64,000 nucleotides of DNA from Chrysoperla carnea (Eukaryota > Arthropoda > Insecta > Neuroptera > Chrysopidae): assembly GCF_905475395.1 (NCBI RefSeq), contig NC_058342.1:21052640-21116639 (forward strand), written 5' to 3'. The translations under genes were made by a program, and so were the position numbers. How positions within the stretch are numbered: position 1 is the stretch's first letter; the number at the start of each line of letters is the position of its first letter. The notes beneath the pieces are model-generated. The model ran no database searches. It was not told the origin of the DNA and worked only from the letters and a program-made list of their open reading frames with translations. Shown one piece after another: positions 50,511-61,088 of this stretch.

Positions 50511-51198
50511 TATTTAATTATTAAGTTCCTACATCGGTTAAAAAAAACGTAGATCTGGGGCTATATTTCGTATACGTCGGACATCCGTTATACGAGAACA
50601 TAACATCCGACTTGTATTGTAAACTAGGGCTAAATATAAAAAAAAATTGATCTAAAAGTGAAAAGATCTATGATTGATACAATTGAGAGTTATTATAGTT
50701 TGGAATGTTCAAAAATAAACAAGTATATTATTATTATTATTAAAAGAGATTCAGTTTTAGAAGGTATGCAAGTACCCACCACAGGTATGTGTGTCTAGTG
50801 TTCATACATACCACATGCATGTGTGTGGTAGATACCTACCCGGACCTATATATTAACAAACAAAAAAAAACCAATGAATGAATGTATACTTTTTTATATA
50901 TAAAGTGAAACAATTGTTCAATATATATTTAAAAAAAGAAAGTTTACGGATATGAGTTATATAATGTTGTTGATATCTACGTTAAAAAAATATAGGTGAC
51001 TACTTGACTGCTGACGCTGAAGCTATTTGTTAGATTAGATGTCATTTACTTTTTATGTTTATTATTTATACATATTTAATAAACTGTTGTAATTGTGTCA
51101 AAAGGAAAACAACGTCTTTTAAACAAAGTCATTTTCAAAAAAAATATATTTTTTGTTTTGGGGGTCTACTTAAAAAATCGTTCAAAAAAAACATATAT

Positions 51199-51331
51199 TG
51201 GCACCGTGTTTGAGTTTTATTGGAGGCGTTTCCATGGTAACGATACGCTACTTTAATTATAGAATTGTATGGATGCATATATAACTGTATGGATTGCATT
51301 TATGACTTACATTAAAAATTTAATATTAACG
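51199..51331. repeat. Repeat shared with 55087-55208
   Basis: TTGGCACCGTG, AACGATACGCTACTTTAATT, TGTATGGATGCATATATAA and TTTATGACTTACATT recur in the same order and direction at both sites; similarity ends at AATTTAATATTA. The sharp shared left edge suggests an element terminus. On the minus strand it includes a donor-like AAT/GTAAGT. Confidence 0.7.
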
Positions 51332-51381
51332 GTAAAAATAATATTTAAGGATCCATTTTTTAACGTAAATATTATAGATTT

Positions 51382-51447
51382 CTATCTTAGATATTGAGAA
51401 ATTCGACCATTAAACATACGGTGTATATAGAGTTCGTTTATTCTCAT
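51382..51447 (-). other. 21-codon frame downstream of the heat-shock-type promoter
   Basis: First ATG of the predicted transcript, 47 nt after the initiator, in a good context (CCAAAATGA), but only 21 codons long with no recognisable similarity. Most likely incidental to a noncoding or truncated transcript. Confidence 0.2.
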
Positions 51448-51490
51448 TTTGGTTTCTTTTTAGATCCGAACTCTGTGGTTTCTCAAGAAA

Positions 51491-51575
51491 GACTGATCAA
51501 GTCGCCGAGAGAGCCTCCTTTTATACGCTGAGGTTGTTCTACAGGCTTCTGGTTAAAAGAATGTTCAAGAGAAGG
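51491..51575 (-). promoter_or_regulatory. Heat-shock-type core promoter
   Basis: On the minus strand TATAAAAGG starts at 51525 and the initiator TCAGTC has its A at 51494, exactly 31 nt downstream and a perfect insect consensus. CTCTCTCGG (a GAGA-factor-type site) lies between them. Upstream, AGAAGCCTGTAGAAC (51538-51552) is a three-unit heat-shock element with an imperfect middle unit, and GAACATTC adds another pair. This resembles Hsp70-class promoters, but no Hsp coding frame follows. Confidence 0.6.
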
Positions 51576-51767
51576 GTTTTATTCTATTCTATTAGCTTCT
51601 TTTGTATTTTTTCTTGTTAGAAAATCGTTTAATTTAATAAAATTTATATCCAGACAGATTATTTTAATATAAATAACTTACTTTCAACAATAAAACCCTT
51701 GAAAAAACACTAAACTTGGTTGAAATTAAAATATTTAAATTTAGGAAGAAGGCTCAGAAAGTTCGTA

Positions 51768-51840
51768 TCCGGTTCTGGATAGTTCTGCTGGTCGTCGAGA
51801 GATGGCGCAGTAGTAGAACAGCTCTCGGCGGTCAGTTTAA
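51768..51840. other. GAGAG/CTCTC-containing island between heat-shock elements
   Basis: Higher-GC stretch with GTCGAGAGATGGCG and CTCTCGGCGGTCAGTTT on the plus strand. The latter resembles the CTCTCTCGGCG...TCAGTC of the minus-strand promoter, but has no TATA box at the right distance. It may be a second, TATA-less start in the opposite direction. Confidence 0.25.
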
Positions 51841-51871
51841 AGTTAACCATGATTATAATTGTCGGCTTAAA

Positions 51872-51993
51872 CTTTCTAGATCATTTCTAGAACTTTCTAA
51901 AATTTTCTAGAAAATTTCGAATCGATTTTGACCGTTACACACATTTTGGAACTTTCAAGATCATTCCAGAAATTTGTTCTGAAAATTTCCAAA
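51872..51993. promoter_or_regulatory. Cluster of heat-shock elements
   Basis: Contains a perfect nTTCnnGAAnnTTCn element (TTCTAGAACTTTC, 51885-51897), TTCTAGAAAATTTCGAA (51905-51921), GGAACTTTC (51948-51956) and TTCCAGAAATTTGTTCTGAA (51964-51983). Such a density of alternating GAA/TTC units is the binding pattern of heat shock factor. It lies 380-490 bp upstream of the minus-strand start at 51494. Confidence 0.6.
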
Positions 51994-52019
51994 AGTTCAC
52001 ATGAGTAAAAAAAGGACAG

Positions 52020-52160
52020 ATATATATTTTTTCACATTTTTGCCAACCACCGCAACCAAACTCCTTTACTTTCACCAGGAGACCAAGGGGTATTTACCGC
52101 CTCAACGGGAAATTTATTGGTGTTGGTGGTCATAGAGAAAACCCTCTCTTCACGTACTAA
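52020..52160. other. Compositional island open on both strands
   Basis: Markedly more GC-balanced than its surroundings. Plus strand stays open for about 49 codons; minus strand has a 46-codon frame from an ATG with NTPWSPGESKGVW in it. I do not recognise either. It could be a fragment of a mobile-element protein or a short unknown exon. Confidence 0.25.
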
Positions 52161-52914
52161 CATTAGCATTTTATTATATATATGATTTGTGTTTCGTAGC
52201 AAAAATATTATTTTTACTGCTTATGACTTATGCTAACAGAAATTTCAACGTAAAATTTCTTCTCTTTTTTTTGTGTAAGTTTTGCCGGCTTATTTTTCAC
52301 TCTAGGCTTTTGTTGACTTTTAATAACACATTTTCATAGGCGTATAATAAATTTTGAGGTCGGCTTTTAAGACAATATTCAAATATGTCGTTACGGGTAA
52401 AATGATCCCCTTTATGTATGTTAAAATGATCCCTATTGTGTGTGTAAAATTAAAAGTAGCTAAAATGATTCTCCATCATGTGACCGTAGCGTTGTTTTAG
52501 ATGTTTTAACTAGTGATTTTCGTGTTTATACTTACTAATCGTTGATACAATAGTAAAAGAACAATTAATAATTTATGTGAACTGTTTGATAAAAAACAGA
52601 ATGGGATCCTTTAACCGTACTATTCTTACAAGGTCGGTAAAACAATCCCTTTTGAGAAATATTGAATAGTTCTAAAAATTTGATCAAATCAAACGAAATT
52701 GAAATTGCCAATTTTGCAACACTTGAATAAAGAAACTAAAAATATTTCGACGTTGTATATATGTCGAATAGTTTGGCTATAAATTATATTTTTTTCTTAG
52801 GGGGATCATTATAGGCCACCTTCCTCTACAGCATTCTAGATTCTAGCTAAGGCTGTCAACAGCACCAGCGCTACCTTTAGGTAATGCTACTAGCTCCCGG
52901 AGCGTCTTGTTATA

Positions 52915-53475
52915 ACATGTATATGAAATATACCAAGGTATACTAAGTTTAGTCCCAAGTTTGTAACGCTTAAAAATATTGATGCCAAGAACAAAATTTT
53001 GGTATAGGTTGTCATAAAATCATCTAATTAGTCCATTTCCGGTTGTCTGTCTGTCTGTCTGTCTGTCCATCTGTCCGTCTGTCATCACGATAACTTAAAA
53101 TCGAAAAGAGATATCAAGCTGAAATTTTTATAGCGTGCTTAAGACGTAAAAAGTGAGGTCGAGTTCTTAAATGAGTAAAATAGGTCAATTGGGTCTTGGG
53201 TCTGTAGGATCCATCTTATAAACCGATAGATATAGAACAAAAGTTTAAATGTAAAAAATGTTCCTTATAAAAATAAAAAACTTTGGATTGAAACATTTTT
53301 TCGTAAATATCACTGTTTACCCGTGGGAGCGAAAATTATGCGCACATTGTATAGTATGTATTATATGGATATATAGCTATGTATATGTAATGTGACAGAG
53401 TAATTAACACTGTCTATACATGGTATTTCAACAATTAACTCAGTCAATTGTATGTTTTCACTTGTTAAGTTATTA
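52915..53475 (+). repeat. Interspersed repeat family K, best full copy
   Basis: Order: GGTATACTAAGTTTAGTCCC, AAGTTTGTAACGCTTA, a (TCTG)n microsatellite at 53043-53085, CGAAAAGAGATATCAAGCTG, GTCAATTGGGTCTTGGGTC, then TTTCAACAATTAACTCAGTC. No open frame or inverted ends recognised; class unknown. Other copies: 18490, 28535, 49851 (reverse), 59865-60955 (reverse, split) and 62232-63540 (split twice). Confidence 0.75.
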
Positions 53476-54416
53476 CATTTAATTTGATAACTTATAAAAA
53501 TAGAATAACAAACGTTTGTAGAATCATTTGTTAGACTTTTTTATTGTTAAACAAAATAAAAAATATGAGTCATTTTGGAAGAATCCATATAAATTAATTT
53601 TTTTAACATACACTTTTACTTGCATCATTTTTTATAAATATACATCCTTATCCTGGTTTTATATTTAAATTTTTTGGAGAAAGTTGATATAATTATGTCA
53701 ACACCAACCATTATTCAAAGAAACAGAGAAGAAAGTAAATTGATATTTTTTATTGTAGGCGAAACGATGAGTCAATATTCTTGTGATCATTAAACTTCAA
53801 AATATGACGTAACTCAAAATTAATTTTTTGTTTATAGCATACTTTTTTTAATTCGTATGAAATGCAATGTCAAAAAACTTCTTAAATTTTCGAGAGCGAT
53901 TCCAAAAAAGTCAATTTGATAGTTCTAGTCTAGTTAACAAGTTCAAATTGGCGAAGCATTTTTCAGCACATAAAAAATTTATATTAAAGATGAAAAAAAC
54001 AGGTATTTAGTTTTTCACCAATATTTCATAAAAAAGCTTTCGAGTGGTTTTAAACAGTTTGTTGTAAAATAAATTTTTTAATTTTGGTACGCTTCTAAAC
54101 TTTATATAAAATTTAGGGATAACATTTCTCACACTTTAGACTCTCCGTACAAAGCGGTAAGGGGTGATAAAACCTTTTGAGCAATAGATTCCAAAACTAG
54201 AACAAAAGTACAAGTTTTCAAATGACCTACAGTTGTTCCAAATTCAATGGTTTTTCGCAGAGATACAGCTATTTGAAATTTTGGTAAAATTTTGTTTAAA
54301 AACAATTTTCTATTAATACTTTGATTCAGTATATTATGTGATTTATGTATAAAAGATGCGTTCGGATGAGTGATTTCAATGTATAAGTTTTTTGTGTTAT
54401 AGAATATAAGTATGTA
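53476..54416. other. AT-rich spacer
   Basis: No gene, RNA or element end recognised. Confidence 0.5.
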
Positions 54417-55584
54417 CAGTGGAACATGGTTTAGTGAAACACCTGCAAAATTGTCTCACTTATAGAGATATTCCACTTACCCAGTGTCTCAGATGTACAG
54501 GTATAAATAAAAATTTGTCTCATTTATAGAGAGTTCTGTTAAAATAACGTATTATCAATATCATTGCTGCTACAAAAATTACGAAAACCTAGCCTTCGCG
54601 CCAAATCTTGTGCCTTTTCTTTAATCATCAGTCCACTTACCTTAACATTTTTGTTACGAAGTAGCTTGACCCATGTTAGCAAACACGGTTCAAGTTCAGG
54701 ATATTCTGATAAACGTACACGTTTTAGTTTTCATTGTCTTCAGAACATTGTGATTGAATTTGATCTTTATGCTGAATTATTCTACAAAGAGTAGATTTTG
54801 GCACATTAAATTCGACACCGACTTCATCGTATTTCTTCCCACTTTCATAAACAGATATTATCTTCAGTTTTTCACGTACTGATAACGATTTGGCCCTTCA
54901 TTTCGGCATTTTTCAAATAAACATCCATGTGATCGTAAAGCAAAATTGAAACTGAAGGTCATTGAGGCTCAAAATTAGTTAAGGGCGGAATTTGCGAGTA
55001 TAATAAGAATAAGTAAGTAAACAAACAAAACGATGTTGTCTCAGTTACAGGAGTTAATGCATATAAAATTCACTCGCTGTCTCAGTTATTGGCACCGTGC
55101 GCGAGTTTCGTTTCCATGACAACGATACGCTACTTTAATTATAGAACTGTATGGATGCATATATAATTGTATGGATTGCATTTATGACTTACATTGAAAA
55201 TTTAATATTATTGTCTCATAAATTTAAATAAAAAATTATGATAATTTACATTTGAAAAATAATATTTGCGCAATTTGATTTCTTATTTTCACAATTTTTA
55301 ATGCATTAAGTTTAATTAATTAGCGTTTTCAATAATTTTAATTTGACATTTGCTATAACATTAACATGTAAAGAACTGCAAATTAGTCATAACAGCGTCC
55401 TTTGTACCATGACTCCGCACACAACGAATAAAGGTAATTATGACGATAAAATTGAAAGAACGAATCCGAGATATAGAGTCCCACTAATAGAGGTAATTCA
55501 CTGCCAAAGTGTTGGGACCTAAGCATGAGTTCCAGTTAGGGAGGTTTCTCACTTATCCAGGTCCCATTTTACCAAGTTTCACTG
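54417..55584. mobile_element. Pogo/Tigger-like element with a nested insertion
   Basis: TA then CAGTGGAACATGG at the left; CACTG then TA at the right (55585-55586). Minus-strand remnants of the same helix-turn-helix region as 34517-34700 (around 54650-54830) are broken by frameshifts. Between 55089 and about 55425 the element is interrupted by the sequence starting TTGGCACCGTG that is also found at 51199. Confidence 0.75.
55087..55425. repeat. Insertion nested in the pogo-like element
   Basis: Compared with the copy at 34269, continuity breaks after CTCAGTTAT and resumes at AGGTAATTATGACGATA. The inserted 340 bp begins with the repeat shared with 51199-51331 and ends near CCGCACACAACGAAT. 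No terminal inverted repeat or tail recognised. Confidence 0.55.
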
Positions 55585-55933
55585 TATTTTTAAAATGGTA
55601 CAACTGTGTACGAACAATACGATGTGTGAAATATCGTTCAATAGTGTACAATGGTACGAATTATAAGTATGAATAATACATGAAATTGAATGAATTTTAG
55701 GCACCTTTTTACTTAATTATATAGTTGACAATCATGAAAAGTTTTATGACATCTTCATTTAAAAAGAATGGTAACAATTCAGGTAAGTGAATTTTCTTCT
55801 AAATAGTTCTAGAACATCAGAGAAAAAAATGAAATTAAAACATTTTTTACGTAAATTACGAATCCGTTTTCAAAAATTGTGAAAAATTAACACTTTTCCT
55901 TTTACTAATAAAAATTATATTTCGTGCCTTAGT

Positions 55934-56221
55934 CGCCCTATTAGCTCAGTTGGTTAAGGCGTAACCAATTCCGTCCTCGGTATGCTTAGAGTATCGGGCT
56001 CGATTCCCGCTGTCGTAACAAACTAAATTTACTTAATAGTTGTGATGGGCTGATGTAGTGCATGGTATATGCGTGAATGAGGTGCACTCAGCTTCTGAAA
56101 TTGAGGAGCTTAGAAGTGAAATTATCAGCGGAAAGTTGGTAAAACACATTTATATGATATCACAATGGGCTCTAAAGCCTAAGTGTGTCCCTCGTGGACA
56201 GCCAATGTAACCTAACCTAAC
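55934..56221 (+). mobile_element. tRNA-derived SINE, full-length copy
   Basis: A-box TTAGCTCAGTTGGTTAAGG, B-box GGCTCGATTCCC (one change from consensus), SINE body and TAACCTAACCTAA tail, collinear with the copy at 9101. Confidence 0.85.
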
Positions 56222-56406
56222 TGCATAAATGGGTTAAAGTAATTAAAAATATTGTATAATTTTTTTTGCGCACATGATTTTGCAATGGACTTTTCATAGA
56301 TCATTCCTTGCATCAAAGTAAAGATAATCCTAGTAAAAAAACCTCACTTGGATTTTTTAAGCAGAAAAACCTTTTTTTTCTGGGATACTACTAAATTTCG
56401 GTCATA

Positions 56407-57540
56407 ACACAGTGCTAAAAAAAATGAAAGCACTTTTTGAGCGACTCCGCCGTTTTTCGTGTACTCTGCGCACTTAAACAATCGTAACTCCGTCAAATTT
56501 TAACCGATTTTTGATTGCTTAACGGTTTTGAAAACTAGAAACATTTTTGGAATACATATGTTTATTTATCTATACATTCTACAAAAAAATTCCTTTTTTA
56601 TGTAACAAATCCTCAAGAAAAATTACTTTCTGACAGTTATTATCAAAGTACATCTCGAGTAAAAAATAGGTTACGAAAATAACGGGTTATGAAAATCGGT
56701 GAAAAAGGTTCAAGTTAAAACGATTTTTGTAAACAAAAAAATTTGATTATCATCATGATATGGATGTCGTGCACTCGTTTTCCGATTTTCCGCGGGCTAC
56801 ATTGTGGAACATGAAATTTTTCGAACATTTCTGTTAATTTGACTTTATTTTCAGTTGATTGGTGGAAAATTCCATCCTTCTACCATCTATAGAACAGAAA
56901 ATCGTTATTTTTGGTTGGTATTTTTGAATGAAAATCGTAAAAACCGTGTTTTAAACGGGATCATGCAATAATTTTGCTTGCGTAAATTCATGCTCAAAGA
57001 CGGATTTTTCCTGGTCTATATGCATAGTCCTGATATGACATGACATCGATATCATGATGAGAGTTAAATTTTCTTGTTTACAAAAAGTGTTGTACCTTGA
57101 ACATTTTTCAACCGATTTTGATAATTCGTAGCTTTTTTTTCTCGAAATATAATTTACTTTAATAATAAATGTAAGAAAGTATTTTTTCTTGAGAATTTGT
57201 TACAAAAAAAAGACGTCAAACTGTAAAAAACATGAAAAAAATGGATAAATCTCAGATAACTTTTATAAAATGTCCTAATTTTTTTGTAGAAAGTATAAAT
57301 AAATAAATATAATCCTAATGCGCAATGTTTCTAGCTTTCAAAACCGTTTAGAAATCGAAAATCGGTTAAAAATTGACGGAGTTGAAATTGTTTAAAGTGC
57401 GCGGAGTACACGAAAAACGGTTTTCCCCAATATCTTGAAAATTTGGGCTAATTTTGAAACACATTTTCATTATGCACACATCAAGACCTACAACTTACAC
57501 TAGGTCCTTTGAAAAGTGCAAAATAACTATAGCACGGTGT
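56407..57540. mobile_element. Large foldback element, arms about 350-500 bp
   Basis: Left end TA then ACACAGTGCTA; right end inward ACACCGTGCTA. Arms match through CGGTTTTTCGTGTACTC-CGC, TCTACAAAAAAATT and TTACTTTAATAATAAATGT-type blocks, left as reverse complement. The centre holds CCATCTATAGAACAGAAAAT and CGTTATTTTTGG. No transposase. A transcript would form a very long hairpin and could be a source of small RNAs. Confidence 0.7.
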
Positions 57541-58414
57541 AATATGATATGAATTTAATAAATCTTTTAGCTGGACTGTAAAAAACTATTTTTCGACTTA
57601 GTAATTACAAAACATCCAATATTTACGCTTAATTCGATATATGTTACGTATTTTTTATGCATTTTAAAAAAAATTTCTATTTAGTTAAAATTATATAAAG
57701 GTCTAGTATTTGTACTCAATTTAACACATACGAGATATTTAAACAATTAACTCCGCTAGTTATATTATATCTTCTCTTGTTGTTTAAACAGAATTTAAAT
57801 TAATGTTTTTAATTAAAATTAAATCTTGACGTAGGTATAATAAATAATTTTAATTATTATTTGTCATAGTATATTTTTCAAATATTATTACTTATAATTT
57901 ATAAATAATAATATTTATATATTTATAATAAATAAATTATATAATAATAAATAATTAAATAAAAATAAATATTATTATATTAGTATCTAACATTTAGTGA
58001 GGTTCAAATTGATTAATTATGTTTTTAAAAAAAATTTTATAAATAATATAATAAGTTTGTACAAATAATATTATTATAATAATTATTTTATTATTATGTA
58101 TAATATAATTAGGTTAGTATACCATTTATATTTTTATTTATATATTCATTATTTTAAATTAAATATATATTTATGTATTTATATATATATAGTTTTTAAT
58201 TGTGTATTCATTTTTTAATTTTTATATATCATTTTAAGGTAAAAATATAATTATTTATTTATCATAATGGTACCTATATCTTTATTAAATTAGGCATTAT
58301 TACATATTTTATATATAAATGGTTCGTGTCTTCATGATACGTGTTTATTAATGATAATGTACAGAATGGTGGGTAAAATTGTTACAAAAAATTTTATGGT
58401 ACTAACCAAAATAT
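57541..58414. other. Extremely AT-rich spacer
   Basis: Long runs of ATTATT and TATATA with almost no G or C. No feature supported. Confidence 0.55.
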
Positions 58415-58630
58415 AGTTTGTCGGATTTAAGATGGAGACACCCTTTAATTTTGTTGTTTAGAGGAATATCAATTCAGCCTACTACAGAGGAAATAGGGCT
58501 GATTCTTAATATTTTGCCTAGCGTTAGAGATGGTTAAAGATATCGAAAAAAATTAGAATGTTGTTTTATATACCCAAATACTGATTTTCATGACAAAATT
58601 CGTATTTTCAATATTTTCATTATTATGGTC
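58415..58630 (+). repeat. Fragment related to the element at 22684
   Basis: Shares TTAATATTTTGCCTAGCGT and TTTTCATGACAAAATTCGTA with 22840-22925. It stops at TATGGTCCA where Helitron sequence begins; a related inverted piece lies at 59275-59430. Confidence 0.55.
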
Positions 58631-58631
58631 C

Positions 58632-59266
58632 AACAAAACCCATCTTTATTAATTTGTAAATCAAACCAACGACGATGACATACATTACATACTTCAAAAT
58701 TCAAATTCTTTTGAGCAATCTCAAAAGGATGATCACCCATTAATGATCGATTACGATCACGTTCTTTACGACCAGTCAACGTACGACGTTGCGTCGTGGC
58801 ATTTTATTACTAAAATAACAATTAATTAATAAATAACTTAATTTTTTTAGTTATTCTACTGTAGAACTGCAAAAATTAATTGTTTATATTTTGTTATCAC
58901 GTTTTTTGTATTTTTCATTATGACTTTTTTTAATACTTGAAAGAATCTACAGATGGTCACTCAATTAAAATTAATATGAAATGTAGCCAATTATATATTA
59001 GTATTAGATGTAGCTCATAGATGGTGCCACTATCTCTGCATATATATAGATTGTATACAAACATGTAATAAATAAAAAATACTGTTGTTTTTTATTATTT
59101 ATTATTTATATAATTTTTTCTAAAAATAATGATTGATAACACATCTAGACATAAATATGGAACTACAACATTTCATTTCATGCTTAAATCTTTTGTATTT
59201 TTTTTGTAAAGTTTACCACCAAAAAGTTACATTTTAACCTAGTAAAGGCTCGCTTCGATCGCCTGA
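58632..59266 (-). mobile_element. Helitron fragment (5' end and N-terminal remnant)
   Basis: Collinear with 62490-63013. On the minus strand it starts at 59266 with TCAGGCGATCGAAGCGAGCC, the TC-type Helitron 5' end flanked by A and T. It contains a frame with NFEVCNVCHRRWFDLQINKD (58630-58790), the Cys-rich N-terminal region seen in Helitron-encoded Rep/helicase proteins. Truncated there; no Rep or helicase motif remains. Confidence 0.55.
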
Positions 59267-59274
59267 TTAAAAAA

Positions 59275-59430
59275 TAAACTTTTATAACTAGTGTGCTATG
59301 GAATATAAAAACTGAACAAACTGATAATTTAATAGTGTTATGTATTCAAATATTTCAATAAACTTGTAATAATTATAAGTGTGGATCAAAATAATGAAAA
59401 TCAGTATTTGGCTAGTAGCTCGGTTTGTAG
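59275..59430 (-). repeat. Inverted fragment of the 22684 family
   Basis: The reverse complement matches 22900-23060 (TTATTACAAGTTTATTGAAA, ATTCCATAGCACACTAGTTA). With 58415-58630 it places inverted pieces on both sides of the Helitron fragment. A G run (59467-59479) follows just downstream. Confidence 0.55.
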
Positions 59431-59864
59431 TTAACCAATCAAAAAATAACTTGCTGAGTTTGATGAGGGGGGGGGGGGGTTTAATCATGTTCTGACATCA
59501 TATTGGACCTAGTTCTTCGGGTTTCTTTAATAGACAATTTAGATTATAAACGGTAAGAGATAGAATAACAAGAGATAGATTTCAATTAGAAAGTTGAGCC
59601 TCATAAAAAAACTGGTATTTTCATCTTAACCATTTTTTCGAAAATCAGCAGCTTTTGAAAAAAGGAAATACGATTAGAAGTAAATATACGCTTAGGCAAT
59701 CAATGCGGGTTTGGGTACTTTTTAAACTTACAGCAGTTCAATCGTGAGATAGCTCTGGTCCAGCTTTCACAAACAAAATTAATTTTCTAATTTTTATCAC
59801 AGTAACAGCTTATTCCTAAAAAACCATTTTTTCTTTAAATTTAGATAAAAATTTCAAATGTATA

Positions 59865-60955
59865 TTAAAATAAGTGAAAACAGATTGACTGAGTTAATTG
59901 TTGAAATACCATATATAGACCAGTGTTGATTACGCAATCGTTTTGTTTTTTACGTCATGTAAGTAAAGAAATATAGTCACTCTTAGATTTAAACAGTCGT
60001 ATATGTATAACACGAATGTAGTGACACACACACATAACTGATATTCCCATACAATACTTACATATCAGACTATATAATGTTCGAACATAATTTGCGACCT
60101 CCGGGTTAAACAGGGATGTTTAAGAATGTTTCAAACAAAAGTTATTTTTTTATAAGAAACATTTTTTACATTTAAAATTTTTTAACGGTTTAAATTTTTA
60201 GCTTGATATCTCTTTTCGTTTTGGAGTTTTCGTTTTATTTTATGGAAATCTTTACCAAAATTTTGCTCGTAGCATCAATATTTTTAAGGATGTACGAGCA
60301 CCAAGACAATTTTATATAAAAAGCTTGATTGTTTTTTTATATGAAGTTGGAATAAGTCATTTCTCAAATTTAAGGAGTGGGGCCCGAATTATTTAAATAA
60401 ATAAATGACTTTTAAAGTAGGCATATTTAACATTTGTCTTATGGGAAAACGGTAGATGGATGATATTTTTTCATAGATTTCTCCAAAACTAGTCGGTGAA
60501 AATATAACAAAAAAAAAAAAACAAAAAAAAACTATTTAAATTAAAGTTAAACCTTAATAAATTATTGAAAACAAAAAAAACCCTTATGCCCGACTAGTTA
60601 AAGATGCATGAGCACGGTAGTGGGGACACAAATTAAAAAAAATATTTTACATATTTTCAATTTTGCTGGTGAATTATGTTGTAACTTGACAATATAAGAC
60701 GAAAAGTATGAATACAATTTTTCGATATCTAGTGTAATTTTCAAAATATCGAAAATTGAAAAATTTCTTTTAATTATTTAGCTTTCGATATTTCGAAAAA
60801 CAATGCAGATATCAAAAAATTCACATCAAAGTTGAAAATAAGGTACAAATAATTTCAACCCTATATTGTCTTGTTGCTCGTACTATCTTAAGTGTTACAA
60901 ACTTGGGACTAAACTTAGTATACCATGTAAATATTTGATATATACATGGTATAAT
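59865..60955 (-). repeat. Family K repeat, reverse, split by a TTAA element
   Basis: 59865-60287 and 60892-60955 together form one reverse family K copy. The break is at AGCATCAATATTT/TTAA and TTAA/GTGTTACAAACTTGGG; other copies read straight through this point (AATATTTTTAAGCGTTACAA). Confidence 0.7.
60288..60887 (+). mobile_element. TTAA-flanked composite element, two modules
   Basis: TTAA at 60284-60287 and 60888-60891 duplicates a single TTAA of the family K target. Ends: GGATGTACGAGCACCAAGAC and, inward from the right, GATAGTACGAGCAACAAGAC. A third TTAA at 60598-60601 divides it into 60288-60597 and 60602-60887. The same two modules lie together, reversed, at 32548-32991. No coding capacity. 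Confidence 0.75.
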
Positions 60956-61088
60956 AAATGAATGATATTGATATGATTACAGTGTAAGTGTACTTGTGGT
61001 CATTTAAAAGTCTCTCATTAGTATTAGTAATTTAGTATGCATATAAAATAAAATATAATAAACATAACATAACACATTCATAAGTTAA

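Noticed and set aside
52392..52818. Possible inverted-end element (GGTAAAATGATCCCC and GGGGATCATTATAGG)
   Set aside because: The ends match only over about 10 bp, and AAATGATCC recurs internally; no target duplication.
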